DNA of 64,000 nt from Paenibacillus glacialis (lineage in GTDB: Bacteria > Bacillota > Bacilli > Paenibacillales > Paenibacillaceae), in contig NZ_LVJH01000002.1 of assembly GCF_001637205.1 (NCBI RefSeq), forward strand, positions 62,001 to 126,000, in the 5' to 3' direction. Made by a program: the position numbers and the translations under genes. The first letter of the stretch is position 1. The number at the start of each line of letters is the position of its first letter. Under the pieces are notes generated by a model. That model worked only from the letters and a program-made list of their open reading frames with translations, was not told the DNA's origin and searched no databases. Below are positions 1-9,875 of this stretch, piece by piece.

Positions 1-3000
1 GCTGCTATTTCTACTAATTCATAGTCTCCTGAAGGTAGATCACCTTTAGCAATTCTTCCAAGGCTGTTTGTTGTTAATGTGTCGATTAGCGTTCCATTCA
101 ATTTCAATTCAAAAACTGCGCCTTTCAACTTCTTCGTTGAATCAGTTGCGTCAACTTTCGTTAATTCAAATCCTTGACGAATAGTTTCATTTATAATTGT
201 AAACGTGTTTGATACATCTTTAAACTTAATCTCTTTGCCTTTTGGAGCTCCAAACTCGGGATCAATTAGATAGCCGCTCGGCACTGATACTTCTTTTAAC
301 ATATAAGGCAGCCCAGCATTTGTATTATTATACTTATAGTTTCTAGTAGTTGAAACTTCTCCATTTACATCTGTCGTAAGTTTTTCAAGGAGAGTCGTAC
401 CAGATGCATTATAAAGTTCGAATACGACGCCTGCTATCGGTTGATTTAAATCATCTATTTTAACAATTTTAATCTTCCCAATACCTGTAGACGCCCCTCC
501 GCCTGCTCCAGCTAAAGAAACGATTACGCCTTCTTTACTATCTGAACCTTTTACAGTAGAAGATTGACCTGCAAATTCGACTTTATTCTCGATTCGTTGG
601 CCCGTATCCGTGTTAATATACGATTCATACTCCAAAATATAAGCAGTGTTCAGTGCTTTCTTGAATGTTATAATAAATGTGTTTCCTGTGACTACTAAAT
701 CATAGTCATTTTTATCTACTTTAACATTTGTTTTATTAATAGTACCGCTATTATTTGGAGATATATCCGTTTTATAGAGCTTTAACGAATCTTTAAGCAA
801 AATTTGTTTATCGGATAATGTATCTGTTAATATTGAGCCAGCTGCCACGTAGGATTGGCTACGGTTAATATTAACGGTCCAAGAAGCAATATCTGATCCT
901 AGGAACTTTTGTTTACCTGTTTTGTTAATATACTCTCCACCGTTTTTAGGTGTTACACTAATTGATTTTGTAAAACGTTGAGGTCCATTTTCACCGTCAT
1001 GCATCGTTGCATTATTCGAATATGTGCCTTTGACTGGATAGTTACCATCAAGACTTGTTTTGTACGTAATTCGATATGCATTTTTACCAATAGTATTCAG
1101 ATCTAATACAAAACCTTTACCATCAGCATTTAGTTGAAATTGTCCTTCTGTTAGCGTAACTTCGCCACCAACATCTGTTACCTTGTTATTAACTGGGTCA
1201 AGTGTCAACTTACTCACTTTCAAAGAATTTTCTACAAATGTTTGATCACCTGTATAATTATCTTTGATCACCGCATCTTGAATATCGAAAAGATTGTAGT
1301 TCACATCAATCATCCAAGTGATTGTTTTGTCTTTGGCGTTATAATCCCCTTTTTTATTGCCATTTTCAAGGGTATAGCTTTCCGGTGTTACATAATCATA
1401 CTCTGTGATTGGTGTTGGATCCGGTGTTATACCAGGTTCTTTCCAACTTAATGTCGCTTTATTTTCATACTTATTATTTGTTGGCATTCCTACCGTAGGG
1501 TCAAACGATGTAGTATACGTGATTACGTATTTCGAATCAATGGACTCTCCAGCTTTGAGTTCAAGTGTAAATCCTTTTTCATATGCTAAGTCATTCAAAT
1601 CTGCTGCTTTAAGCTCAAATTTTGTGGAATTTTGAATAGCTTGTCCATTAATTTTTATACTATTTGGATCCAATTTCATATGTTTCCCAACGTAATTATC
1701 CGTAATTACGATATCAGTCATTGTATTCAAGTCTTGATTCAGAACAATCTTCCATTCAATTGTTTTCTTCTGGAAGTCGGACTTGCTTACACTTTTCTCA
1801 AAGATGACTTGATTGATGTTCTTTTCTCCTTCTTTTGACGTGCCATCGTGCATCGTTACTTTATTTTTGACTGTAGTGTCCTCATAGACGCGATTTATTG
1901 CCTTAGTTTGATATTCGATTTCATAAGCTTTATCAATTTGATTGTTAAATTTCAGCTTGAAACCATTATCAAAACCAGTACCGACTCCAGTTAAATTATA
2001 TTCACTTGCGGCAATAATGGTAGGATTTACACCCTTACCACTACTGTTGATGTCAACTTGATAAACTTTCACTGAGCCCGCAACTAATTTATATTTTGCT
2101 GTATCAAATGTATCCTCTATCCATGCATTGGTTACTGGAATCGTTTGTTGATTATAATTGTATTGAACTTTCCAAGTGATGGTTTGCGTTATCGGATCAT
2201 AAGCACTATTAGAACCCGATTTACTTAGGGGTTCATTGAAACTCACAGTCGCCTTGCCAATGGCAGTATCATTGATGGTTCCACTATTACCAGTAAGTAC
2301 AGCTTCATTAGCGAATTCCCTATTTGTAAATGGAGCTGTACTTGGTGCTTTAACACTTGTCGTATATGTCACTCTGTAAGCTTTATTGATATCACCTAAA
2401 TGGACAGGAAATGCTGGTTCAGTTGTAACTGTTGTTCCTTCCTTTACTGTCCCGTCTATTTGAACTACCAACTGACGAACTTCAATGTTACCTTTAAGTG
2501 TCAATTCGGATGGAAGGGTATCTGTAAGTACAGCGTCTTTAATTTCTTTTTCACCTTGGTTAAAGTCAACCGTCCAAACAATTTCATCTGAATTAAAGTT
2601 GTTTTTATTGGCCTTCCCTGTTTTCGTCAATCCATCTTTTGCAGTATTAGCAAAGTGAACGTCGATAACACTTTGTCCAACTGAGGTAAAGTCAATTTTA
2701 TATTCCAAACCATCATTAAGTTCAGATTGGTCAAACGCTAGCCAGACATAGAAATTACCATTTAATTTTTGACCCTTTATTGCATCATTAAATATGAATG
2801 TTACTTTTCCAGTTGTTGATACTACATAATCTCCAACTCCACCAGTTAGTGTTCCCTTTAATTCAATTGGAATATTAAATTCTTTAGGAAGACTAAATGT
2901 AAAGGTTGAACCATCATCATACTGATGTATTTCACTTAGTAATGACCAGTCAAAAATGATTGCTACTTCATCTTCGACTTTTGGTCGAATAGTTTGTATT

Positions 3001-3281
3001 TCTACTCCCTGGGTAATAATAGAACCATCCGTCTCATTAACAAGAGGCTTTTTGTCATACATCTTCACATCTGTGATGAGATTATCAGTGATTTCGTAGA
3101 CACTTTTCGTGACACTCATACCCAAATTACCTTCAGATGTTTCTCCAATGACACTCTCTTGAGTGGGATTCATTGAACCCTCCAGCTCATCACTAGCAAT
3201 AACCATTGAAGCAGGTAATACGAGATTTAATACCAAAGATATGACTAACAATAAATACATTATCTTACTACGTTCCTTCAT
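1..3281 (-). CDS. Large cell-surface adhesin with Cna/SpaA-type repeats (partial, 3' end beyond window)
   Basis: The reading frame is open from an ATG at 3281 to the left edge, about 1093 codons without a stop, and a GAGGTGA ribosome site precedes the ATG. The protein starts with a signal peptide (MKERSKIMYLLLVISLVLNL, then ending near VIAS). Next come an adhesin-like N-terminal region and about six repeats of 130-150 residues, each with the pattern 'W..D.N......I.DA...DTL......L....V', as in Cna-type collagen-binding domains. Near the visible end are two SpaA/Cna-B-like units beginning 'GKIKIVKID' and 'GFELTKVDAT'. Such proteins are usually fixed to the wall through a C-terminal sorting signal, which would lie outside the window. 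The sortase gene just upstream on the same strand fits that. The exact ligand cannot be read from the sequence. Confidence 0.85.
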   Translation of the reverse strand, partial: MKERSKIMYLLLVISLVLNLVLPASMVIASDELEGSMNPTQESVIGETSEGNLGMSVTKSVYEITDNLITDVKMYDKKPLVNETDGSIITQGVEIQTIRPKVEDEVAIIFDWSLLSEIHQYDDGSTFTFSLPKEFNIPIELKGTLTGGVGDYVVSTTGKVTFIFNDAIKGQKLNGNFYVWLAFDQSELNDGLEYKIDFTSVGQSVIDVHFANTAKDGLTKTGKANKNNFNSDEIVWTVDFNQGEKEIKDAVLTDTLPSELTLKGNIEVRQLVVQIDGTVKEGTTVTTEPAFPVHLGDINKAYRVTYTTSVKAPSTAPFTNREFANEAVLTGNSGTINDTAIGKATVSFNEPLSKSGSNSAYDPITQTITWKVQYNYNQQTIPVTNAWIEDTFDTAKYKLVAGSVKVYQVDINSSGKGVNPTIIAASEYNLTGVGTGFDNGFKLKFNNQIDKAYEIEYQTKAINRVYEDTTVKNKVTMHDGTSKEGEKNINQVIFEKSVSKSDFQKKTIEWKIVLNQDLNTMTDIVITDNYVGKHMKLDPNSIKINGQAIQNSTKFELKAADLNDLAYEKGFTLELKAGESIDSKYVITYTTSFDPTVGMPTNNKYENKATLSWKEPGITPDPTPITEYDYVTPESYTLENGNKKGDYNAKDKTITWMIDVNYNLFDIQDAVIKDNYTGDQTFVENSLKVSKLTLDPVNNKVTDVGGEVTLTEGQFQLNADGKGFVLDLNTIGKNAYRITYKTSLDGNYPVKGTYSNNATMHDGENGPQRFTKSISVTPKNGGEYINKTGKQKFLGSDIASWTVNINRSQSYVAAGSILTDTLSDKQILLKDSLKLYKTDISPNNSGTINKTNVKVDKNDYDLVVTGNTFIITFKKALNTAYILEYESYINTDTGQRIENKVEFAGQSSTVKGSDSKEGVIVSLAGAGGGASTGIGKIKIVKIDDLNQPIAGVVFELYNASGTTLLEKLTTDVNGEVSTTRNYKYNNTNAGLPYMLKEVSVPSGYLIDPEFGAPKGKEIKFKDVSNTFTIINETIRQGFELTKVDATDSTKKLKGAVFELKLNGTLIDTLTTNSLGRIAKGDLPSGDYELVEIA

Positions 3282-3416
3282 AATTAGATCTTCACCTCAC
3301 CATTTATTTGTAAACACGATACTTTTAGTTCAGTTTATGTACCCAAAAGCCATCCCTCCCTCTATTTCTCACACGTTGCGGACCAAAAGGATAATCCCCT
3401 GCTGGAAAGCTCTAAC

Positions 3417-4076
3417 CTATTCTATTATTTTTGCTTTAATAATTAGCCGATGAGTAGGATTGATCATAGGATCACAGGTGACTAAGGTCAGTTCCCTATC
3501 ACTTCCAACCCCCTCCAATACCCACACCTCTTCCGGTGTTACACGCAATTTCTCCATAACTGTATATTCAAATTGATCTTCTCCGTTATCAATTTGGATC
3601 TTATCTCCTTGTTCAAGCTCATCTAGTCTATTAAGGTTTCTTCCAAAGGTGCGATTTCTATGTCCAGCGAGAGCATAGTTCCCAACCTCTCCTAGTTGCC
3701 CTGTATTTACAATACTAGCCACACTAGTCTTCATATTGCTCTTAGTTGCACCATGGAGAATAGGCAATTGTAAATTAATCCTTTTGATATACAAGATGCC
3801 TTCCATATTCTCATTGTTACTAGAGTCCAACTTCACATTAGTCTCGTATAAGTCATTTACTTCATTGTCGGTGACGATGTTGTCAGATAACACATCCCCA
3901 TTTATCGATTGAGAGGAATCGGCTCCATTATCAATATTTTGGAGGCTAATCTGCCACTCCCTAACCAGCTTTTCCTGCTGATAATTTTCATACATTTCAG
4001 AAAGTTTTGGATAACACAGCATAATGATTCCAATAACTATGAATAGTAAGGAAACATTCCTCGATTTTATTGTCAT
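3417..4076 (-). CDS. Class D-like sortase
   Basis: A 219-residue membrane-anchored transpeptidase with an N-terminal hydrophobic segment (about residues 8-23). The sortase catalytic residues are visible: His139 in LAGHRN, Cys201 in TLVTCDP and Arg210 in THRL. Sortases cut a sorting motif in a surface protein and join it to the cell wall or to another pilin. The gene lies directly upstream of the large adhesin on the same strand, 135 bp apart, so the adhesin is its likely substrate. The length and the TLVTCDP signature fit class D or E better than class A. No substrate motif is visible because the adhesin's C-terminus is outside the window. Confidence 0.9.
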   Translation of the reverse strand: MTIKSRNVSLLFIVIGIIMLCYPKLSEMYENYQQEKLVREWQISLQNIDNGADSSQSINGDVLSDNIVTDNEVNDLYETNVKLDSSNNENMEGILYIKRINLQLPILHGATKSNMKTSVASIVNTGQLGEVGNYALAGHRNRTFGRNLNRLDELEQGDKIQIDNGEDQFEYTVMEKLRVTPEEVWVLEGVGSDRELTLVTCDPMINPTHRLIIKAKIIE

Positions 4077-4235
4077 ATTATGTACATTCCTAACTCCTCA
4101 ATTATTAAATCCACATCTTATTTCTAATCTTGTCGACAAAGCCTATTCTATAAATCTATTATAAATGTCACATCTCAACAAATTCTCGACAAAAAAATTA
4201 TCATAAGATGTTCTCCTACGTCATTAGAACTTATT

Positions 4236-5372
4236 TCAAGATTTATTTATTTTTCCATCCCATTGATTATACCAATCTGTAATATAGCCTCTCGGTGGTT
4301 CATTAAATTCATTCCATAGATTAGTAATCAAAGAACTGTACTGTTGATCAACCAAGACATGATTGTTCATAGAAGCATATATTTTCATTAAAGCAAAATA
4401 AGCCCGTTCCTCCTGCATATGCTGATTACATATTTCAAGAAACCAAACAATGGCCTTATCCAACTGATTATTATTCTCATACAAATCCGCAATTTTATAA
4501 GAAATACTAAGCCATAATTGCTTCAGTCGTTGGCGCTCATTTTCTGCCCACCAATAATCATATTCTTGCAAATAGTGGCCCGTATATAATTTCATAATTT
4601 CCATATATTGGTCTATTGTTTCAAATGATAGAGACGGTGCCGATTCTATTTGACTCTCCCATTCTTCAACGTCTAATAGAACATGATCGATATTCAGAAT
4701 ATAGCCTTCCATCAAATTTATAATTTGAAAATTTTCACCACCAAATCGTGCCATTGTCTTACGGATATGATAGATTGCAGTGTATAATTGTGAATACACT
4801 TTATCCGGTTCGTACTCCGGCCACAGCAAGTCAATCAATACGGATTTACGAACGAGTTGGCGCCGGTGTTGTAGCAAATATAGAAACAACTCCTGAGATT
4901 TTGTCGTGCGCCATTGAATCACAGAAAATTGTCCATTTGACGCTTCGACTGTCACCTGCCTGAATATATTCATCCTCATCGTATAGGTCTTCATCTCAGC
5001 TGAGTCTTGTTTAGATTCGTGTTCGCTAATACGATTAATCGTTTTGATCAATCGATCTGCTCTAATCGGTTTCACTATATAGTCCAAGGCATTAAGTTCA
5101 AAAGCTTTAACTGCATATTCATTATACGCTGTTACAAACACAATTCTCAGATCAGGCTTCTTCTCCAAAATCTGTTCAGCTAACTCAATCCCGTTGATTT
5201 CAGGTAAACTAATATCTAAAAAAACCAAATCCACATCTTTAAGAAAAATCTCACTTCTTCCAGCGATTGGATCTATGAATTTACCTATGATTTCTATATT
5301 ATTTATTTTCATAAGTTGACGCTCCAAATAATCCACAGCAAGCTGTTCGTCATCTATAATAATCACTTTCAT
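4236..5372 (-). CDS. Response regulator with SARP-type (BTAD) output domain
   Basis: 378 residues. Residues 1-118 form a receiver domain, with acidic residues Asp7/Asp8, phospho-acceptor Asp53 (VFLDIS), Thr in FVTAYN and Lys in VKPI. The rest looks like a SARP output: a winged-helix segment around 150-225 (KSQELFLYLLQHRRQLVRKSVLIDLLWPE pattern) and a helical BTAD/TPR part to the end. Such proteins are phosphorylated by a histidine kinase and bind promoter DNA. The large hybrid kinase at 6530-9613, on the same strand, is the obvious partner, and the adhesin-sortase pair just downstream is a plausible target. The pairing is inferred from position. Confidence 0.88.
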   Translation of the reverse strand: MKVIIIDDEQLAVDYLERQLMKINNIEIIGKFIDPIAGRSEIFLKDVDLVFLDISLPEINGIELAEQILEKKPDLRIVFVTAYNEYAVKAFELNALDYIVKPIRADRLIKTINRISEHESKQDSAEMKTYTMRMNIFRQVTVEASNGQFSVIQWRTTKSQELFLYLLQHRRQLVRKSVLIDLLWPEYEPDKVYSQLYTAIYHIRKTMARFGGENFQIINLMEGYILNIDHVLLDVEEWESQIESAPSLSFETIDQYMEIMKLYTGHYLQEYDYWWAENERQRLKQLWLSISYKIADLYENNNQLDKAIVWFLEICNQHMQEERAYFALMKIYASMNNHVLVDQQYSSLITNLWNEFNEPPRGYITDWYNQWDGKINKS

Positions 5373-5450
5373 CTCGAATTCTCCTTACATCATGGATTTT
5401 AATATCGACAAATTTCTTGTGGTAAGAATAGCACATTTTTTCAAAACAAA

Positions 5451-5479
5451 GAAGCTTCGAACATGGTGTTCGAAGCTTC
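5451..5479 (-). terminator. Rho-independent terminator after the transglutaminase-like gene
   Basis: A perfect 12-bp stem (GAAGCTTCGAAC / GTTCGAAGCTTC) with a 5-nt loop. On the minus strand it is followed by TTTGTTTTG. It lies just past the stop of the gene at 5499-6305. Confidence 0.8.
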
Positions 5480-5498
5480 TTCAACAAAACTCATGCAG

Positions 5499-6305
5499 TT
5501 AATATTGCTTGGAAGCAACGTATCTGGATGTATCCTTTATCATCGTAAAGACTGTAGTCGTACCCTTCCATCCTGCATCAAGCGTTGTATCAATAGTAAC
5601 CCACTTGTTGTTTAAGTAGACTTCATTCCACGCGTGATAGGTATCCACATAACTGGTCTTACCCATAACAAGTTTAGTAGGAATATCTACACTCCGAAGC
5701 ATTGCTGCAAACAACGAAGAATACCCATAACAAATGTCCTTTTTTGACGAAAATGTATCATCGATTCGAGGAGAATAATCCATAGGAACCTTAGCTGCAA
5801 GATTCTTATCATATTTAATATTGCTAATCACATAACTATAAATTACATTTACCTTTTCGGTATCCGTTGCTAGATTCTTCGTTAAATTTCTCGCCATTTG
5901 AATGGCTTTATTCGTACTGTTCCAATTCACATTCTGAATCGAATTCAAGTATACTGTCGTACTATCAGTCAAATCAAGCATAACTGTGTCCTTATGTACT
6001 ACTTGATATTTATTACCCTTTGTTTGTTCCACGATGCTAACGTTATAATTGCCATTCCCTAATTGAAGAGGAAAAACCTCGCCTTGCTTGTCTCCAGTTA
6101 AACTATAAGTATATTGTTCCCCACCCTTAGCGATCAATAACTTAGTATTCACATTATACTTCACATCGTACTTCACACTAATGATACCCTTATTTACATT
6201 GGCTTCATTTAACCATGTATTTCCCACAGAAGCATGAACTACCGCACTACTAAACAATGGGCACAAAATCACAAGTGTAACAACAAATAACTTAAATTTT
6301 CGCAT
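5499..6305 (-). CDS. Secreted transglutaminase-like protein, c-di-GMP riboswitch controlled
   Basis: 268 residues from the ATG at 6305 (MRKFKLFVV). The frame is open further upstream, but that stretch lies in the riboswitch; GAAGGGAG at 6315-6322, 9 nt before this ATG, fixes the start. An N-terminal signal peptide ends near VVHAS. The C-terminal half has the transglutaminase-like Cys-His-Asp triad: Cys in DICYGYSS, His in TYHAWNEV and Asp in TIDTTLDAG. Such domains act as extracellular peptidases or cross-linkers. The preceding riboswitch ties its expression to cyclic di-GMP, the signal for sessile life. This fits a role at the cell surface beside the adhesin and sortase; the substrate is unknown. 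Confidence 0.85.
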   Translation of the reverse strand: MRKFKLFVVTLVILCPLFSSAVVHASVGNTWLNEANVNKGIISVKYDVKYNVNTKLLIAKGGEQYTYSLTGDKQGEVFPLQLGNGNYNVSIVEQTKGNKYQVVHKDTVMLDLTDSTTVYLNSIQNVNWNSTNKAIQMARNLTKNLATDTEKVNVIYSYVISNIKYDKNLAAKVPMDYSPRIDDTFSSKKDICYGYSSLFAAMLRSVDIPTKLVMGKTSYVDTYHAWNEVYLNNKWVTIDTTLDAGWKGTTTVFTMIKDTSRYVASKQY

Positions 6306-6316
6306 GATAAAAAACT

Positions 6317-6399
6317 CCCTTCGGTGGCCAGGCTGCCATTTTTTCAAGAAGGCCCTATAGCTTTGCGTCCCTAGCTTTCGATAGGTTTGCCATTATCGT
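6317..6399 (-). promoter_or_regulatory. c-di-GMP-I (GEMM-I) riboswitch
   Basis: Read on the minus strand, the leader has the GEMM-I conserved strings in order: GGCAAACC, a GAAA tetraloop, GGGACGCAAAGC, GGGCC, a GCAGCC-like segment and a closing CCACCG. The ribosome site GAAGGGAG directly follows or overlaps the 3' strand, so ligand binding could control translation of the transglutaminase-like gene. No strong terminator is seen between aptamer and start. The element is recognised by consensus only; exact pairing was not computed. Confidence 0.92.
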
Positions 6400-6529
6400 A
6401 TAAAGTTCTATTATAAACCAACAACTTTCCATATTTTACGTTACAGAATAGCTTTAATAATATCATATACTCCAGTTATTACAACAGATTTCTTCTATTG
6501 GACCCACACAATGACACCGCATTGTACTA

Positions 6530-9500
6530 CTATTTGGATTTGGGAATTGTAAAAGATACAGTAGTTCCCTGATCTAATGCGCTACTAATTTGTAATCCAA
6601 TACCGTAGGTTTGCTTCAAGCGCCGATCTGTGTTGAGCAGACCGATTCCTCTCATTTGCTGAGGATGGCTAATAAGTAGACTTTCTACCTTCTCCACATC
6701 CATCCCCACACCATCATCTGAAATGGATACTTCTACGTAGTCATCATTCTCAGAGATTCCTATCGTAATCGTTCCTCCACGCGCACGTGTTAGAATACCA
6801 TGTCTGACGGCATTTTCTAAAAGAGGCTGGATCGACAGCGGTGGAATTTCTATGTTTATACCTTTTTGCACATTCCAAACCACCTGCAACCTGTCTCCAA
6901 AACGTTCTTGTTCTATGTACACATAGGATTCAAGCAATTCAAGCTCATGATCCAATGGAACAACTCGCTTCAAATTCTTATCAGCAAAGCTCGTACGTAA
7001 ATAATGACCGAATTTCTCAAGCAAAATGACCATTCTTGTTGTATCCGTATCGCTAAGTGAAGCAATCGTATTCAACGTATTAAATAAGAAATGTGGTTGG
7101 ATTTGAGCTTGAAGCCATGCTGCCTCCATACGAAGTTGCTCAGTTACAGACTGCCTTAAATCTATTAAGCCCCGAACTCGTGTTTTTAATTCCAAAGCCC
7201 TCACCGGTTTGGTCACATAGTCGTTAGCTCCTGATTGAAATCCATGATACACATCTTCGGATTGACTTCTTGCAGTCAAAAGGAGGATCGGCAACTCTGA
7301 AATAGTGAATTTCTCCCGTATCGCTCGTGATAGCTCATATCCCGACATACGAGGCATCATCACATCAGTTATTATTAAATCCCATTCCTCTCGATCTAGG
7401 CAGATTAAAGCTTCCTTTCCACTTGTTACTACTGTCATATCGTAATGATCTGCAGATAGCATATTTCTTAATATTTTTAAATTCACAGGATCATCGTCTA
7501 CAGCTAATATCTTGGGCCTTCGTACATCAGAATTGAAATCAGGTGCTGTCCATGCACGATTAAAATCCATTATCACTTCGGGTGATATCACATGATCAGT
7601 GGAAATAGCTGATCTTTCAGACTCGATAATTGGTCTTTGCATCGTATTATTGTCGATGGGTAGTGTAAAGTTAAACACAGAACCTAGATCAAGAGAAGAT
7701 TTCACCTCCAATGTTCCTCCGTGAAGCTCGACTAGCCGTTTGCAAATACTAAGACCTAGTCCCAGACCGCCACCTATAGCAGTCATACTAGAGTCTCCCT
7801 GCTCGTAAGGATGGAAAATCTTCTGTTGCTCCTCTTCACTTATACCTATTCCTGAGTCCTTAATATCGATATAGACCATATCATTCCGAATACCACTATG
7901 AACGACAATCAAACCCTCATTCGTATATTTAATTGCATTGTGTACCAGATTAAACAAAATTTGAACGAGACGATTCTCATCAGCCATTACGTTAGGAAAT
8001 GGTTCAGGCATATCCATCACTAACTCTATCGGTTTGCCCTCAGTCATGAAGCGAAGGATATCAAATACACCGGAAACAACTCCCTGAAGATTCAGACTTT
8101 GTTTGTTCAACTGAACGTCTTGTTCCTTCAGCCGAGTAATATCTAGCAAGTCATTAAGCATCAGTGACATCCGCCGTCCAACGGTAGTAATTAGTTCCAA
8201 ATGACTCTTATTCTTCTCATCTAATGTGTCCTTACCGTCCTCAAGAACAGTCTGGGCCATATTAATCATCCCGTGCAACGGATTACGTAGTTCATGCGAG
8301 GTGTTTGCCAGAAAATCATCCTTAAGCTTATCTGCCTTCTGCAGCTTAATAGTTAAATTCTCCGCTCGAGTTGTGGTTTGGAAAAAGCGAATAAACCAAA
8401 ATGAAGCCAGACCAAGGAATGCAATGATCATGTCAAAGGGATAATAGGGCATGTCTAGCCAATATAATTCTCTGATTAAACCACCTGTAAAAATATTAGT
8501 GGAAATAGCAACTACGGAGAGCAAAAGGACAATCGCTTCTGCTTTCTCTCCCTTGGTAATCGCCTTAAGTATACAAGCAGGAATCAACCAGGTAACGATC
8601 ATCACGATGAAGAATAGCAATACTTTTCCCAGAATAAAATAACCTTCCGGCAACACAATGAACACCATGGTAAATATAGCGCATAGCAGAGTAATCCAAC
8701 GAAGGCGCCTGTCTTTCTTACTATTGTTCAGTAAATTAATCGCACAGAACATAAAAAACAGGGATGCACCCACATAAGATACTACATAAAGTTTAAACGA
8801 CCATTCTAGATCCAAAGGTACCCATGCCAGAAGTATTTTATCATCATCCACCAACGTTGAAATGAACATGCAGCATATGGCTCCAGCGAAATAAAACACT
8901 ACTTTTTCCCGAGAACCAAGAACATATATAATACATGCGTACAGTCCGTGCAGCAGAAGAACAATACAAACAATGATCTGCATGCTTTGTGAGAATAATT
9001 TTTCATTAGCTACCGCAGTAGTCGTTCCAAATTTAATAGATTGGATGATACCTCCCGTGTTCGAAAGCTGATAGTTAGAGACGTGAACCACAATTTCTAT
9101 CTCTCTCGTATCCGTATGAAATGATGAAGAATAAGGAACATTCCTAGCTTTATTATCCTCTACTGTTTCTGTCGGAAAACCCATTTCTTGTTTCAAATTA
9201 CCATTTATGTATAGTCTAGACGCTGTTAGAATGTTTGGAATACGAATCCCGTACAATTGCTCTTCATCATGAATCAACACTCTCAAACGATACGTTCCAA
9301 ATCCATATTTTGAGTTTGTACCCATGACACTATTCCAATTACCTGGAACTTCAATCCAACTTCTTGGTAAGTTCAGATCAGAAGAAGATTTGAATTTCTC
9401 CGGCTTTAACAAAAGACTAGGATAAAACTCCCATTCACCATCCAGTGTAATCTCCTGTCGATCACTAAAATTCCATTGGCTCAAGTCTATTGTTCCCTGC

Positions 9501-9613
9501 TCCGCCCTAGGATGATCGGGGATACTATGAAATGAAATCCATGCTATTCGTAAAGTAGTAAGTACAAGAAAGAACATGACGGCAATAAGTACAATCTTCC
9601 TTTTTGACATCAT
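6530..9613 (-). CDS. Hybrid sensor kinase: 7TM-DISM sensor, HisKA kinase, receiver, second LytS/YesM-type kinase
   Basis: 1027 residues. Order of parts: an N-terminal membrane segment; an extracellular jelly-roll-like 7TMR-DISMED2 domain (about 35-200, 'LDGEWEFYP', 'YRLRV'); seven membrane helices (about 210-415); HisKA with His440 in SHELRNPL; HATPase with GLGLGLS; a receiver domain with Asp750 in IITDVMMPR; then a second kinase with His841 in QPHFLFN and its own ATPase (LENAVRHG, DDGVGMD). Two phosphotransfer modules of different families in one chain suggest an internal phosphorelay. It likely acts on the SARP-type regulator at 4236-5372. The signal is unknown; DISM domains often bind carbohydrates. 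Confidence 0.92.
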   Translation of the reverse strand: MMSKRKIVLIAVMFFLVLTTLRIAWISFHSIPDHPRAEQGTIDLSQWNFSDRQEITLDGEWEFYPSLLLKPEKFKSSSDLNLPRSWIEVPGNWNSVMGTNSKYGFGTYRLRVLIHDEEQLYGIRIPNILTASRLYINGNLKQEMGFPTETVEDNKARNVPYSSSFHTDTREIEIVVHVSNYQLSNTGGIIQSIKFGTTTAVANEKLFSQSMQIIVCIVLLLHGLYACIIYVLGSREKVVFYFAGAICCMFISTLVDDDKILLAWVPLDLEWSFKLYVVSYVGASLFFMFCAINLLNNSKKDRRLRWITLLCAIFTMVFIVLPEGYFILGKVLLFFIVMIVTWLIPACILKAITKGEKAEAIVLLLSVVAISTNIFTGGLIRELYWLDMPYYPFDMIIAFLGLASFWFIRFFQTTTRAENLTIKLQKADKLKDDFLANTSHELRNPLHGMINMAQTVLEDGKDTLDEKNKSHLELITTVGRRMSLMLNDLLDITRLKEQDVQLNKQSLNLQGVVSGVFDILRFMTEGKPIELVMDMPEPFPNVMADENRLVQILFNLVHNAIKYTNEGLIVVHSGIRNDMVYIDIKDSGIGISEEEQQKIFHPYEQGDSSMTAIGGGLGLGLSICKRLVELHGGTLEVKSSLDLGSVFNFTLPIDNNTMQRPIIESERSAISTDHVISPEVIMDFNRAWTAPDFNSDVRRPKILAVDDDPVNLKILRNMLSADHYDMTVVTSGKEALICLDREEWDLIITDVMMPRMSGYELSRAIREKFTISELPILLLTARSQSEDVYHGFQSGANDYVTKPVRALELKTRVRGLIDLRQSVTEQLRMEAAWLQAQIQPHFLFNTLNTIASLSDTDTTRMVILLEKFGHYLRTSFADKNLKRVVPLDHELELLESYVYIEQERFGDRLQVVWNVQKGINIEIPPLSIQPLLENAVRHGILTRARGGTITIGISENDDYVEVSISDDGVGMDVEKVESLLISHPQQMRGIGLLNTDRRLKQTYGIGLQISSALDQGTTVSFTIPKSK

Positions 9614-9803
9614 CTAATTATTCCAACCTTGCCTGCACGATAAATCGGTTCGTGGACTTCACTCGTGGGATCACCTGTGATTGAAGAGAAAAGTTATAAA
9701 TCAGATTCTGCTTCAATAGCTTCTTGCGCAAATCTTCAACTCCTTAACTAATATTCCTTTTGTTATGTACAACGGTCCGTATCCATTTTTGCTTTATTAT
9801 ATT

Positions 9804-9840
9804 ATTAAAAAAACCGGTCGTCTATTAAACGAACCGGTTC
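9804..9840 (-). terminator. Terminator of the zinc-ribbon membrane protein gene
   Basis: Inverted repeat AACCGGTTCGTTTAATAGAC... pairing with its complement; on the minus strand it ends in GACCGGTTTTTTT. It sits 36-70 bp past the stop at 9876. Confidence 0.8.
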
Positions 9841-9875
9841 GCTGTATGAATTGTTATGACCATATTACAATTAGA

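Noticed and set aside
5499-6347. Longer start for the transglutaminase-like protein (MKKWQPGHRREFF)
   Set aside because: That stretch is the 3' half of the c-di-GMP aptamer and the ribosome site; the signal peptide starts at MRKFKL.
9614-9875. Possible riboswitch ahead of the hybrid kinase
   Set aside because: The leader has no match to GEMM, SAM, TPP, purine or other consensus strings that I know.
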